Source: Plantago ovata
Lineage: Eukaryota > Streptophyta > Magnoliopsida > Lamiales > Plantaginaceae
Assembly (NCBI GenBank): GCA_028274465.1
Contig: CM051457.1
Coordinates: forward strand, 65,818,496 to 65,882,495
Length of the DNA stretch: 64,000 nucleotides
Reading direction: 5' to 3'
The notes under the pieces were generated by a model. It was not told where the DNA came from and did not search any database. It worked only from the letters and a program-made list of their open reading frames with translations. Below, piece after piece: positions 32,487 through 45,632 of this stretch. The first letter of the stretch is position 1; each line of letters starts with the position of its first letter. The position numbers and the translations under genes are program-made.

Positions 32487-35400
32487 ATACGTTCTGGTCG
32501 AAATCATGATCGCCAGTGCCATAGTAACCTTCCTTGAGGCCCCATGCAAAGTCTAGTTCGATATCAGTGCTTGAATTTTCTAGATGATCCTCTGCAAGCT
32601 TCCTCAAGTCCTCATCACTTTCTATACTCATTGGACCACCAATATACTGCTCTCCAGTGACTTTAAAAGCCTCCTTTAACACTCCTCCTACCGTCATTTC
32701 TATATCAGTGAATTGACGAAGTATGGGATGGTGAAGTTCCATTCCAGCTGAGCGAGCCCATACACGTAACAATGGTCTGCAAAAAAAAAAAAGTGTACTT
32801 AAATTATGCTAATGCACGAGAAAACCCATGTTTAGATGGATGAGGATATTGTTCGAATAAAAAAAAAAGAAACCATTTCTGAATCGCCTACCTGTTGCTG
32901 TTTAAATTCTTTTCGTGATAATACAACATCGTTGCTAGTTTCCTTCGTGTGGAGATAGACTCTTCCTGCAATGCATATTTCACAAATTAAGTATGTGACA
33001 CCACATTTGCTCACATAAAATTGCAATATAAAACTTAAAAATTGCATTTGCACATTAAATTGCCTTACATGTGTCAATAGTCGATTAACCATTCCGGGGA
33101 ACATTATGTTTAGGCACACATATAGCTTGCAATCATGCCTGCAATATTTTCAGTAGTCAATGTTATATATGTAGATATTGTAATGATAACCTGAAAACTG
33201 CATTGTAATCATGGTAATGCTAGTCATACCCGTCTAGCTGTTGTGGAGTAGTAGCGTACACTATCTTGAATTTATCCCAATCTGAATGTCTAAATCCTTG
33301 CTCATTGTATATATCAGTCCACACTTTGTTGCTGATCTTCTCGAGTCTTGTAAACTGTTTGAATAATTTCAGATAAAACATGAAGATTACACATTTCATT
33401 CTTGTCTAACTAAATAATGAAGTTCTTACCGCTTTCTTCACCATAGACATCCTGCGTTGTTGGGCTTCAGCAATTCTCATTTTGTAAAAAATCTCTACTT
33501 TTTGGGTGTCAAAATTAATTGTGGCCGACAACCAATGGTCATGATCATGAATTGGTATTGTAATAGTGTTGCATTTTGATGGATCACCTCTGAGATTTCT
33601 TTTTGGCCCCCCGAAAATGCATTTATCTATGTTTATATCATCGTGTATCTCTTTCCCAGTACCATCTTGACTCTCTACCTGTAGATTAATACATGGAAAC
33701 CATTTATCTCTAATATGGTATTTGTTCAACTTTCTGGATCACAATGAGTTTGAACTCACCATCTGGTGATACCAGGTAGACAATGTCCAATCATTGTTGA
33801 CCGATCCTCTATCGCACCAAGTGACATACCCAATACAATTTATCACCTGAGTAGGCACAAGTTTCATGTCATGGATGTATATTTTAGTCTATTAATAAGT
33901 TAAATCAAGTAGAAATTATTGCATTGTTAACTAAATTGATACACTACAGGAGAGGGTGGATGAACTCCACATTACTTACATCGCCGTATAACCAATTTGT
34001 GCCTTCTAGGCTTTTAATAGTATCTCGTGTCAGGTAATCGTCCTCAAACCTCACAAGTACTTCACTGCAAGGAATGAATTGAAAGTATACAAAATGTGAG
34101 CAACATACATACAAGTTAATAATTTCAAAGAGAACATAATTTATGAAACATACCTTTTATCAAAATAATTTGTATCCCACAGATATGATGCTATATGATC
34201 ACCTCTTTTGATTTTTTTGCAAACTATTTCATAAATGTCCTCATTGTGAATCTTAGCTCTGGGAGTTTCAAAGTCAAGTTCGCGTGGACTTATGGTTGAC
34301 TATTTGCATGGGCATGGTGATTGTACGTTCACACTATTACTTTCTATATCGCCCAACTCCTCGGGGACTTGTTTTCCTTGCATGCTAGTGGGTGTGGAAA
34401 AGTTCTGAACGGGTTCCTCATGGTGTGTTGTAACACCGTGCTTGGTGACCTTTTCCACACATCTCTAACTTAATAAATTACTAATTGTGTTTTCCACTAC
34501 AGCGAACCGTTTCTCCATGCAAGTCATTCGTCCACCAAGTACTTGAAGCTGCGTATTTATTGATGTAGTTTGGCTAGCTATAAACTTCAGAAGTTGGATG
34601 GCATTGGAATTTGATATTTCCTCGTACGATGACGGAACGGTACATGTGTTCTTGTTGTCTTCTATTTTCCCTTCCTTTGGATTTTGTTTTGCATTACTAT
34701 TGATGGTACGATTAGGGGCATCCATAACCTATAAGATGAAAAACAAAATATAACTCCCAGTTACATGTAAAGCACTGAAGTACTATCAACAAGATGAAAG
34801 TTTTAAGTTCTTACAAAATCTTTCTTAAAACCTCCCATATTAGTGAACTTGGTTAGGATGATGGACACTATATCGTCGGTCCATTGACACATGGTTGGTA
34901 CTCTTGGTAGTTGTTTTTCAAGCTGACGATTCATGCTCTCGTTTATTGTTGTGAGGCCAATAATCTGTCCATGTGAGTTGTAAAAAAAAAAAAAACCTCT
35001 AGAATGGAAAAATATAAGTATATACTATATTTTTTGTTCACATCAGCCAATAACTCCAAATTATAGTTTTAGTGAAAAAAAAATACCTTTAGTAGCAGAA
35101 CACAACCTTTATTTTGTGATGCTTTGTATTTTTGGCTCCATACTTTTCTCACCCATCCACCAGTCCTTTCAATACAAACTCGGCCCAGTTGTAATCGCCT
35201 ATACTCTGAAGATTGACCATGTGATCAAGAAGGGTGAGATTCAAAGTGCTACCATCCGTTGGTAGGAGAACTGTAGTGAGCATAAACATAAGATACATAA
35301 CTTTGAACTCATCACCATGCGATTTACATGAGGACAACTTGACTTGCAAATTTTTCAGCTCTATCTTCTTAAGGTCCTTATCATCCATGAATCAACGGCC

Positions 35401-35868
35401 GTACATTGCCCATCCTTTGTTTGATGTTTCATGGGATATAGTCTTATTCCCACAAGGTATGCCTAGGGTTAAACTGACAGTATGTGCTGTTAATGTGATT
35501 GTGGTTCCAAGAATTGTCAATGACCGACTAGAACGGTCAAAATTGTTCAGCAACCACTGCAACAACTTACTGTCTATACACTACATTTTGATGTCTAACA
35601 GGGACCCAAATCCCATTGACTTAACAGCCAACCTCTGTTCTTTGGTCAATGATTTATTTGTTTTGACAAATTTTGGTAGAGCTGTCCTGTGGTCAATGGT
35701 GGATAGATCTTGTTGAAGATCCGGAGATGACAAACTAAACATTGTTGGTCTAGTTGGTTCCTGTGGAACATGACCATTTTTCCGCTGGTCATGAGTATTG
35801 TGCTCGTCCGAGCTCCGCTTCTTTCCACAATTCTCTTTCATATTCATGCATGTGGTCTTTTTATGCAT
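32487..35868 (-). pseudogene. Ulp1-type (C48) protease gene with DUF1985-like N-terminus, degenerate
   Basis: Minus-strand multi-exon gene. From 35868: a basic N-terminus, then LLQWLLNNFDRSSRSLT, LTLGIPCGNK, KVMYLMFMLTTVLLPTDG and YNWAEFVLKGL, the layout of the DUF1985-like domain that accompanies plant mobile Ulp1 genes. Later exons give LEGTNWLYGD, WYHQM, IPIHDHDHWLSATINF (catalytic His), then HDCKLYVCLNI (catalytic Cys). The Asp expected after VEIFY is missing (FYKM). C-terminal exon 32772-32487 is acidic. Lesions: stops after DIKM (near 35580) and YGR (near 35395), and a frame change near 35150. Ulp1 proteases remove SUMO; this copy is probably inactive. Ulp1 genes ride in MULE (Kaonashi) and CACTA elements. 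Exon edges are approximate. Confidence 0.7.
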
Positions 35869-35900
35869 AAAATCATAGGGTGATGAGTGATTTAGTTGTG

Positions 35901-38709
35901 CATATTTATTTGAATGTTATTAGCATGATGCTGAAAGATTAGAAAAAATCTAAACAAACATGTAAAACTTAAGTACAAAGTTTGTGTTAGATTGATATTA
36001 TTGATATCGACCATATGGGTGCTTTAAAACAATGGAGGTTTACGTACCTGGAAGTCAACTTTTTCAGGTGGTTGTCTTCTTCGATCCTGATAATTACCTG
36101 AACAACATGTAACGTAGTTCTCTTCTGTCCTGAACGTGATACTGGCATGGAGTTCTTCAAACTCTAATTCTGTCCTGAACATGATACTGGCATGGAGTCT
36201 TCAAACTCTAATTACCTAGCATCATGTAACTCTTTTTGGGCTCACCAAGTTGTAAAAGCCCGGTCTGTTAACAATTAGTCTCTACTTATCCTGTTCTGAA
36301 AAATATTGTCCTGAGAAATAACTTGTAAATTTTCATTTCTTGTGCTGTGAATTATGAGGTTGTCATTATTTTTTGACAATCTGATAGATGGATTATGAAA
36401 TTGTATCACAAATTATAGTATATAAGAAACATATTCTGCTAGAACGTTGCATCTTTTGCATGTCTAACTCATGTAGTATATACTATGTTATTTTCATATC
36501 AAAAAACAATATGTTTATTACGGTTCTAATCAATACAGATTCATTAAATTTATTTCAATTCAAATATAATTAGTTGTATTTATATTGCAAATAAGTTTTC
36601 ATTCAGATTTATAAATTTAGTTCTGTAACATGATGTGTTGGTTCTTTAGAGTAGTAGAGTAACATGTTTAATTGTGGATTCTGAGCTTTGATGTTTTATA
36701 TGATATTCAAGAATTTGACTTGATTTTGTTGTGAATTGCAGTATGTTACTGTTAGCAGCATCCATGTTATCTTTCCAACCCAAAACCCTGTTGCAAGCTT
36801 TTGAGATTTGAACAACGGAATGAAACCAGGACAAAGTGGGATATTCGACTCGAGGGAACATTCTGCACAAATCAGAATGTTCCAAAGAATGGCCTTTGGA
36901 AGCCAAGAATATAGTTCAGAATTCTTCAATAATTCCCAAAACAACTGGAGGAGTAACTTGTAAGCTCGAACATATTATTGTGACTTCGAAATGTCACAGG
37001 CCAGAACTAGCCTTTGCCTACAAGAGCGACCCCAAGTCAAGCCATGCTGAAACTGGCAACTGAGGATTTTGTACATGGATCCATACTTCCTTTTGAGTAA
37101 AATTCCTAGCTCAATTTTTTGAATGTAAATTTTGATATAACTTCTGACAAGTTGATTCAATCTCCTGACCATTTTTTTTACTGTGATTCAAGTAGTATTG
37201 AACAACAGAGCCATTATGTCCAACAGAAACATGGTCTTTCTCAGATATTTCATAATAGGCAGGGGAAAGAATCGTCACAGTTACATTAGGACATGTGCCA
37301 CAGCCAATGCGGATGAGCTCGTTGGTGGAACCATGCGTGTGCACAGTTGTTTCTGACTAATAAGCTTGTGCATCTCTATAAATATGTTACTGCTGGTATG
37401 TAATGGAGTGATATATCTACCATCATCAAAGTTGATACAATAAATACAGAGTCACAGAGATATACTAGTATACAAGTAGTAACTCAGAGAACCATTCTCC
37501 CATATATTGATCAGTAATGAAAATTAAGCTAAATAAAACTTGCACTATATAGAAGATCTGGTAGCAAATAAGTAGCAGTACATTGACATATCTACTAAAA
37601 GAAGATGGCTGAAAATTAACATTTCTCACAATATGGAAGTAAATCCGTAATCAATTGGTTGATCATCATTGCCACAAACACATTCATCAACAAGATCACA
37701 CGCGACTAAACACTTGCAAGGGATTCAATGTAGTCGAATCCATGTTCATAAATAAAACTGCAAGTTTCTTTATGTAATGCTTTGTCTTTCAGCAGAACAT
37801 TGGTTCGGGAAGTTTCACTCCACATGTTCAACTCAGCATATAAAACAGAGAATATGACATAAAATTGACAAAAAAGTGAAGAAGACTAGATGATGATGTA
37901 AAACAACTTTTAAATCTTTTAAAAGATTTGTAAAACACATAGAACTTGAACTATATTGATAGCAGCACCTTGCCCCATTATGAGTTGTTGAACCATATCG
38001 CCTAATTTTCATTTGTTAATCAATACTGTAGTTATAAATATCGACAGCTGTGGAAATAAAATGCACCAGAATTTGATAGAAAATTAGCAACCTGAAAATG
38101 GAAATAATATGTTGCTTGACATTAAAAATTAGAAATAAAAAGTTGACTCTAAAGAGGTCACAGAAACTCCCCTGGTTTAAACTTATCCCATACATGTCTA
38201 CAAAAGTAAAAATAGGAAATAGTTCATGAAACGAAAATATAGAGATTCCATAAGACATTGACTTATTCAGCTACACTGAGACGCCCAACCATATGGAAAC
38301 AACCAACCATTTGGAGAACTTCTCAAACATGATTCCATAGGACATTTACGTAAATTATTCAGCTATACCAAGCCTTGGCAGCAGATTTGGTGGAAGGTAC
38401 CTCTCAAAGGGAAAAAGAAAGGTTAGTTAGTTGACAAAACACACATCATCAAGGGCATAACAATACATACAGTTATTATTTCAACTCATTAAAGACTAAA
38501 TACCTCAGTCGAAAAGGTTGGCTATCTACTAGGAACCACCCTTCTCTTTATTCGGGCATTTCGTCCTCTTAGGTCCAGCCTCCCTATTTTAAACATTCAG
38601 AATGAATCATAAAACACATAGAAAACGTGGATACGTTCAACAAAATAAAATATTTGGGATACTTATATTCAACAAATACTATGCAGGAAGACATACCCAC
38701 AATCTCCAC
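35901..38709. other. AT-rich DNA with small repeats and coding-like scraps
   Basis: A 45-bp direct repeat (CTGAACRTGATACTGGCATGG) lies at about 36123-36215. Minus-strand scraps near 37344-37140 (STNELIRIGCGTCPNVTVTI, SEKDHVSVGHNGSVVQYYL) and 36906-36646 look protein-like but match no family I know. No RNA gene seen. The stretch separates two minus-strand transposon-type genes and may hold their regulatory DNA. Confidence 0.35.
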
Positions 38710-41256
38710 ATTTTTGCATTATATTACGGGGTGCTCCTCTAGATTTGGCTTAACAGGATTGGCTATGTTAGACTTCTTTGATGGCCTATCAGGGTCACGA
38801 ATTTCATTAAAACCTTCAGGAGGTTCATTCGTATCATCAATCCCTGAGGTGCTGGCATGGCCTCTCACACGTTTTGCTCCACGTTGCATTTTTTTAAAAG
38901 CATCTCTGGTGTCTGTATCTGTCTGGGAAGCACCCAAAGACCATAATGAAGACTCTCTTTGTAGAGATTCATAAATCTCTGGCGCTGTGGTCACTTGCCG
39001 AGAATAACTTTGGAATCACGATTCAAGTTGTTTCCCAATTGATGATGTCCATCTCTCGTGGATGCAAGTCGAAGGGATCTCCTTAAGGCCCCTATGCTTA
39101 AAAGATGAAAACAAATGGGAACATGGCAAGCTCGTGGACTCCAACATCTGACAATCACATGTAAATCTGTTATTTTGAACATCGACATCCACACACCAAC
39201 GGGTCCCATCGAGATTCCAACATTTAGCAAAAGTTAACCTAAACCTGTCATTACTTAGAAGCACAAGCGCTTGTTCATCTGCAATTTGATCTTTCACCTT
39301 AACAAATATGTTCTTACTATAAACTTCAGCAGCATGATTCACTAGATGATACAACGCACAAGGCTTCCGTGGTTGTACAGGCAATTTGGACTCACATTGA
39401 CTATCAAAAGCATCTACCCTGAGCTGATGGAGCTCGTTAAAATAATGCTTCAACAACTCAACAAGCTTGAATCCTCATTTTACACGAAGCTTGAAACGAG
39501 AGTTAAGCGACTCTTCTCTCTGGGTGCTCCTCATCATTGCTACAAAATGTCCTACACAATGAGACTCACCCCACATTTCCCTTTTATCATACAAATTAGT
39601 AAGCCATGCAATTTCATCAGCATCAAGATCTTGAGCTATATTTTGCTTCATGAGTTCTCCACTCAAATGAATCAGATACATTTTGCTTCATGAGTTCTCC
39701 AAGACGAGAGTAGATTTCACGATTTTTTATTTTTTGCATACAATTTCTCATTATGTGCCAAGTACAGAGGCGGTGCTTTGTTTCGGGCAACACATGCCTA
39801 ATTGCCTCAGCCATGGCAGAGTCCTGATCCGTCATGACCGATAATGGTTTCTTCCCTCCATGGACTTAAGAAATTGTTCCAACAACCAAATATATGAATC
39901 AGAGTCCTCATGCTTCATCAGTGCAGCACCAAAAACCCAAGTTTTGAAATTGTTGTCCACTCCAGAAAGAATGATAAGTGGATAACAATAAGTATTAGTT
40001 TTATATGTGCTGTCAAACACCAATGCATCCCCGAACAACCTGTATTGAGCCCTTGAGAACCCATCGGTCCAGAACAACTTTTTCAATGAGTTATCTGCAT
40101 CATACACAGGTTCGTATATGAAATCGACATCATTGAATTTCATCCCATCCAAGAAAGATAGAGCTGTAGCTGAATCTCCATGCCTCACAGATTCATTTCG
40201 CTTCTTGTTCAAAAAGTTGTAAGCATCTTTATCCTTAAATGATAAATTTGAAGACCCTCCATGGGTGAGCTTCAAAAGATCTAAAATATTGCACGTACTA
40301 TGCCCAGCAGCATTCAAGATACTTATTACCACTTTGTCGCCAGGTGATATAAACCTAACAAACAATTAAGAATCTATTAAGCACGTAAGGTTGTCATGTA
40401 GCTTAAAATTTATGGTTTGAATAGAGATGGGCAAAGATAACATAACAATAAAAGAAAAAAAAAAAAAAAAAAAGGAAGCCATAGTATGGCAGTGAAAGTA
40501 AACTAGAACGTAAAGCAAGAACTAAATACCTCTTTTCCTAACAAATTCCGCCAGGAATTTCCAGATTACAAAAAAAAAAAAAAAAAAACTATATATACTG
40601 TAAATTAAATCTACAGTGCTAATTATTTGTTTTATTTAACATCAAAAGATTTGACTAGTTTGTTCACATAGTAGTACCAATTAGTAGTTCCAAGAAAACA
40701 AAATTGCTACTGCTGTAATATGAAAAGTAAATACTATATAGACTGTGAATTAAATTTTGCTTCCCAAAAAGATAAATATAAACCATATTAAGTACCTGTT
40801 ACATTTTAGTTCAGCTGATTCTGGACTTAAGAGATCGTGGTTGTCTTTGGATTCAAACAACTTAACGCGATACATTCCATCCTCTAGAGCAACTCGAAAA
40901 CATGCTTTACAGTCAACCCTGTGATTTGCTTTTGGTGTTCTAATTTGTGGACCTGGACGTTCTCTATGATGACCAGCAGAAGAACATTCCCACACCTGGT
41001 TCATTACCCGCGTCTTGTCTTTATTGTAACCTTTATGGGCTTTCCGGACATTAAATCCTTTCCGTGCACCGTAGCTACGATAAAATATGTCAGCATCATC
41101 AATGGTTCTAAAAGCCAGTCCTCTTATTGTGTCCTCATCGACAGGAAGAGCACCATCACCAAACATCTGAACATCATCATTTTCTGAATCTTCATCAGAA
41201 TTCAGATGCTCGTCAACATGTACATCATCAGCTTCTGAGTTCTTCTCGCCCATCAT
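38710..41256 (-). pseudogene. FAR1/FHY3-type transposase-derived gene, broken
   Basis: Exon 1 41256-40796: acidic start, then the FAR1 DNA-binding domain (DADIFYRSYGARKGFNVR, VDCKACFRV). Exon 2 from 40354 joins in frame: MULE core with LFWTDGFSRAQYRLFGD, LVFDSTYKTN (first D), MTDQDSAMAEAI (second D), RLCTWHIMRN, REESLNSRF (E), and SWIM finger FTCDCQMLESTSLPCSHL. A basic tail follows. Lesions: 1-base frameshift near 39850; a 22-base block repeated 40 bases apart (39641, 39681) shifting frame; a frameshift near 39480; TGA near 39016. FAR1-family proteins are domesticated MULE transposases acting as light-signalling transcription factors, while others remain mobile. This one is dead. Confidence 0.85.
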
Positions 41257-43922
41257 TCAGTCTGCAAGTAATCACATAAATTTAAGGGTTCAAAATACTT
41301 CACTTTCATCATAACCAGATAAAAGAATGATAGTCTTTACACCCATATAGTTCTTTGTATGAGGTCGTGCCTAAAAACTTGCAGATATCATTCCAAATCT
41401 GGTTGGCATACATTGTTAGAGAGTACAGTTAAACATTATGAGATTGAGGTGATCAGGCCGCAATTGCTATTTACATCTTCCTACTTCCAATGAAAATTGA
41501 TGCTTGTATGAAGCCCTGTGTACGTCTTTCTATTAGCCTTTATACCCTACCCAGTCCGTGCTTTTGGAAGCAAGCAATAGTTCACTCACTTGACTAATTT
41601 CATATCTTATTTAGCGTTGCTAAATTAACCCAGATGAGTATCCTAAGACAAACTAAACTAAGGTAACAAGCTAAATGCAAATGCTAGCTACCAAACAAAA
41701 ATTAATATACAACAAAACTTATCCTAAACCAAACTTGACTTTCACAATGATCAATATCCTGCCGTAAGCATCAGTACTCAATTTCACCATATAAAATAAC
41801 ATGTCTTAATTTACTGTGTCATGTTCTCCTTTACAGTTTCAAAGAACGAAAGAATTTTTAATATTAAATGAATTGGAAGTAATTTTCATTGGACAATCCA
41901 TCAAACACCTTGCAAGCACAAAATAACAAATCCTATTTATATGAGTTTCACACCCTCCCAACCACAAACTACAAACTACAAAATCTTATCACGCAACTGT
42001 ACCGCATCAATTTTCATCCCTGTCTTTAACTTCAATATAAAGCATGGCTGCAAAATCATAAACCTTGATGGGATTCATGTTTTAAAAAATCGACATGACC
42101 AGCAAATAGCGAAATGGTTTGTTTGAATGACAGCCACATCCCACATAGTCTTCTTATACACTAACCTAGTCAAATGAAATAATTACTTAAATGCCTAGAA
42201 GCAAGTAGAATGAGGAAGGACCTGAGAATATCAAGAAGCACCTTCACAGTTTAAAATGTGAAATTCAAGTTGAGCAACTTCACAGTTTTATAGCAGCACC
42301 TTCTTGTTGGATTGCATCTGTTCAAAACAGGCAAACAAAACTCTTAAATCTTGAACACATCAACATATATCATCATATAACTATCTAATGTCACCAAGAA
42401 AGACGAGCAATAAATAAATAAATAAAAGTGTAGCTGCAGTGTAATGTAATAAACCAAATACATATACACTATAATATTACATATGTATTAGGACCGGAGG
42501 AGTACTTCTCTTCAATAGAATCAAAACGAAACAGTACAGCCGTCGGTAATCAATTTTCAAAAATCATCGAGCAACAAAACTCCTTCTGCAGAGCTCTGCC
42601 CCATTATAGATGGTATTCAGCAAAACTACTACTATTATGTTCCCCAATCAACATTACAACCATCATCAATCATCAACAAACAAACCTGAATTTGTAGTTC
42701 TTTCTGATACGGCGACCGATTCTGAGACGGCGTGGCGGCGATCGATTCTGAGACGCGTCGCAGCGACCGATTCTGAGACGTCGTGGTGGCGAACGATTCT
42801 GAGATGGCGTCGCGGAGACTGATAAGAAATAGACGTAGCAGCGATTTGTCTGACTGTTTATGTGAGAGTGAGAGAGGCGTGAATTTGTTCAATTAATTGC
42901 AACTTTAAAGGTTGACTATTGATTTTATATCTATATAAACAAAATAATTGCAGTTGATAAATGAAGTAATCGGTAGCTTTGTGGTTTGGTATTGAGCTAT
43001 TTAGCTAAAGGTCTCAGGTTCAAATCTCAGCTATGAATATTTGGGGTAACTATAATTAAATATTTTCAAATTTATTAATAGATAATGTAATATAAAAAAA
43101 AATCATCCAAAAAAACCGAAAATATAAAAATTAACGAAAATATAAAAATTATTTAATAAACTTTTCATTTTTTTGAAGGGTAAAAATGACATTTTATAAA
43201 ATAGTAATATTTTTATTATAATTTATTAATTAAAATATTAATAAGACGACAAGACGAAGTATAGGGCGAAAGGCGATCGCCAAATTTTTTTTGGCGAAGT
43301 GTTGTGAACCATTAGATCAAATATCTAATGATCGAGATCAATTTGCCTGATATCAGGTAGGGCGATAGGCAAATTAACAAAATGAATGGTGTCGAAACAA
43401 TGAAGCATGATACTGAAGTTGCGATTGAAATGTCAAAAACCATGTACCATCCTCATGTGTCACTAATGCAGTGTGTTCTCCACCGGCAATACGCCAACAT
43501 CACACAAATAACTATGATTTAGTACCTGCATTCATGAAATCATTTGTCAATCGATCACCATGGATTAATAGAACCAAGGCACGTATATTGCTTGTTGAAA
43601 ATATATATTGTAACTTATAATAATAAGAATTGAACCGTGAAAATATGTGAGGGTTTGAGAGACAACATATTTGAAGCCCATGGTGAAGGGGGTCTTGAAG
43701 AATGGCATTTGCATATGGTATCGAGTATCGCCATTTGATTCAGTTTGTTACTGAATGTTGATGGAGAAAAAAAAGTAAAGGAAATGATGGAGATGAAGAA
43801 GAGAAACTTGAATAAAATTTAAAGAGTGAGAAAATGTTGGAAGAATTGCCGAAGAAGAATTTTAATTTTCTTTAATTAGAATTGTCAGGCTCCTTAATTA
43901 TAGCGTGTCTGGCACCTTGATT
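41257..43922. other. Intergenic DNA upstream of the FAR1-type gene
   Basis: No gene supported. A GC-rich minisatellite lies at 42712-42805. On the plus strand, GTGGTTTGGTATTGAGC and GGTTCAAATCTC (about 42978-43030) look like Pol III A and B boxes and may be an old SINE. The rest is AT-rich. Confidence 0.4.
42712..42805. repeat. Minisatellite with GATTCTGAGACG units
   Basis: Four copies of a 25-30 bp unit (GCGACCGATTCTGAGACG with small changes) in a GC-rich island within AT-rich DNA. On the minus strand it can be read as Ser/Arg-rich codons, but no gene is supported. Confidence 0.65.
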
Positions 43923-43932
43923 GATCGTAACC

Positions 43933-44402
43933 TAGGATACACGGATACACCATTTGTTTACATGATGCAGTATCCGATACATGTCGGATACACTGATACA
44001 TGCATACAGGATGCGATACGTATCCGATACGCCACGTGGCGTGTCGGGCAATTTCATAAATATTTAAGACTTGGATACGCGTATCGGATACATTGGTATG
44101 GCGTGTCGGACAATTTTGTAAATAATTAAGACTTGGATACGTGTATGAGACTTGACATCAAACAATAGTATAGATTTTTCAGATATATAACCATATTGTT
44201 TGTTTTAATTTTCAATAAATTGAATTGTTTTAAAGCTAAATTACTTTATTGTACATTTTAATGCATATGAAGTAGTAAAATAAAATAAAAAATAAAAAAA
44301 TATCCGTTTCCGCGTCGTATCATATCCTATTCTAAAATATCCGTATCCCTGTACCCGTATCGTATCCGATACGTATCGCCGTATCCGTATCCGTGCAACC
44401 TA
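43933..44402. mobile_element. MITE with 10-bp target duplication
   Basis: 470 bp, ends TAGGATACACGGATAC and GTATCCGTGCAACCTA, flanked by GATCGTAACC on both sides (43923-43932, 44403-44412). Subterminal DNA is filled with GGATACG/CGTATCC repeats in both orientations. A 10-bp duplication is unusual for hAT (8) and closer to Mutator (9-11), but the TIR is short. No coding capacity; superfamily uncertain. Confidence 0.8.
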
Positions 44403-44749
44403 GATCGTAACCATTGAATCGATGAACTGATTTGAGCTCTGGGGCATAATTGAGTGTGGGGAATCAATTTTGGGATTTTTGGAAAGATAAATCAGTATCC
44501 GAACCGAGATTGATTAAAGAAAAATGGCCAGAAATATAGTTGAATTAGATAATAACTATAAGGAATAATAACCATAATAATACGTTGAGTATATCAACAT
44601 ATAAGCATGAGAGCATGTAGCGATGCTGGTTTTGAATGTTGGTTTTAGTATTACAACATGATCTTTGGAATGCCATAATCTCAATTAATTTTCTTTAATT
44701 AATTAAACTTGTCTGCCTGTCTCATTCAAATTCCTATTTTCAATTATCA

Positions 44750-44935
44750 GAAATTGCGTATGGAGACTAAAGAAAGTAATCAATAATGGACCATGGGCGT
44801 TTGATCGCAATCTGGTGGTACTACGACCAATTGGTGAGAATGAAAATCCAAGGATGGTCAATCTGGATGTCTGCGATTTCACAGTTCATGTGTCGGACCT
44901 CCCACTTACGTCTAAGCCACAAAAGATAGCAAGAG
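44750..44935 (+). pseudogene. LINE ORF1 N-terminal part (DUF4283)
   Basis: Frame NCVWRLKKVINNGPWAFDRN, LVVLRPIGENENP, DFTVHVSDLPLTSKPQKIAR. The NGPW-x-FD and V-x-V-x-x-LP motifs are diagnostic of DUF4283, which accompanies zinc knuckles in plant LINE ORF1. The frame is cut at 44935 by the Copia LTR and resumes at about 56221 with NALGTYVNF. Confidence 0.8.
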
Positions 44936-45315
44936 TGTCCAGAAAGGAGAAGAAGAACATCTGAGCTTACAAAATGCAGAGAAGCAACGGATTCAAGAAG
45001 AGACGAACTTGTGTGCTTTCCTCAACGCGTTAGCAAGTTACAAAACGGACGAACTGATGAGTACGCGTTACTGCAATATGGAAGTCGCATCTATAATGAG
45101 CGACTTAGGCTTAACTCTGTAAATATAGTTTAAGTTAATTAAATAGAATTAGTTTAGCTTAAACATAAAGGCGGCAGTATAAATAAGCCCCTTTCTTCTC
45201 TTTCTCTGTACAGAATTTTATTCTCATTTTCAGTAAATACACAAACACTTTATTTACTCTCTCTTTTCAACCATGAATGCTTCCGTTGTTTTCGCGCTCT
45301 CCATGTATTTTGACA
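44936..45315 (+). repeat. Copia 2 5' LTR (outer 23 bases missing)
   Basis: 380 bp from TGTCCAGAAAGG to TTTTGACA, followed by the primer-binding site. Contains TATAAATA near 45178 as a likely promoter for the element. Confidence 0.9.
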
Positions 45316-45632
45316 TGGTATCGGAGCCAGGTTGCCAAGCCTGAGCTTCTGATTGCCTTCGTCTCTATCCGATTCTCGTTATCATTCTATTCTGTGATGA
45401 GTTGAGTTGTTGTCATTTTCAATCGGCTTGTTTTCAGCTAGTTATTGATTGATCTGTTGCTTTGATTCGTGTTTGTTACTGAGATTTGTTCGATTCTGTC
45501 ATTTTCTAGTTGAATCGGTTGATTTGTTGTATTCTCTGGTTTTCAGAAGTTTTTCATAGAAGCTGTTGCTTATTTCGTGTTTTACTGCTAAGTTTACCTC
45601 TGTTTGTTGCTGAAATGTCTGGATCTGATAAG

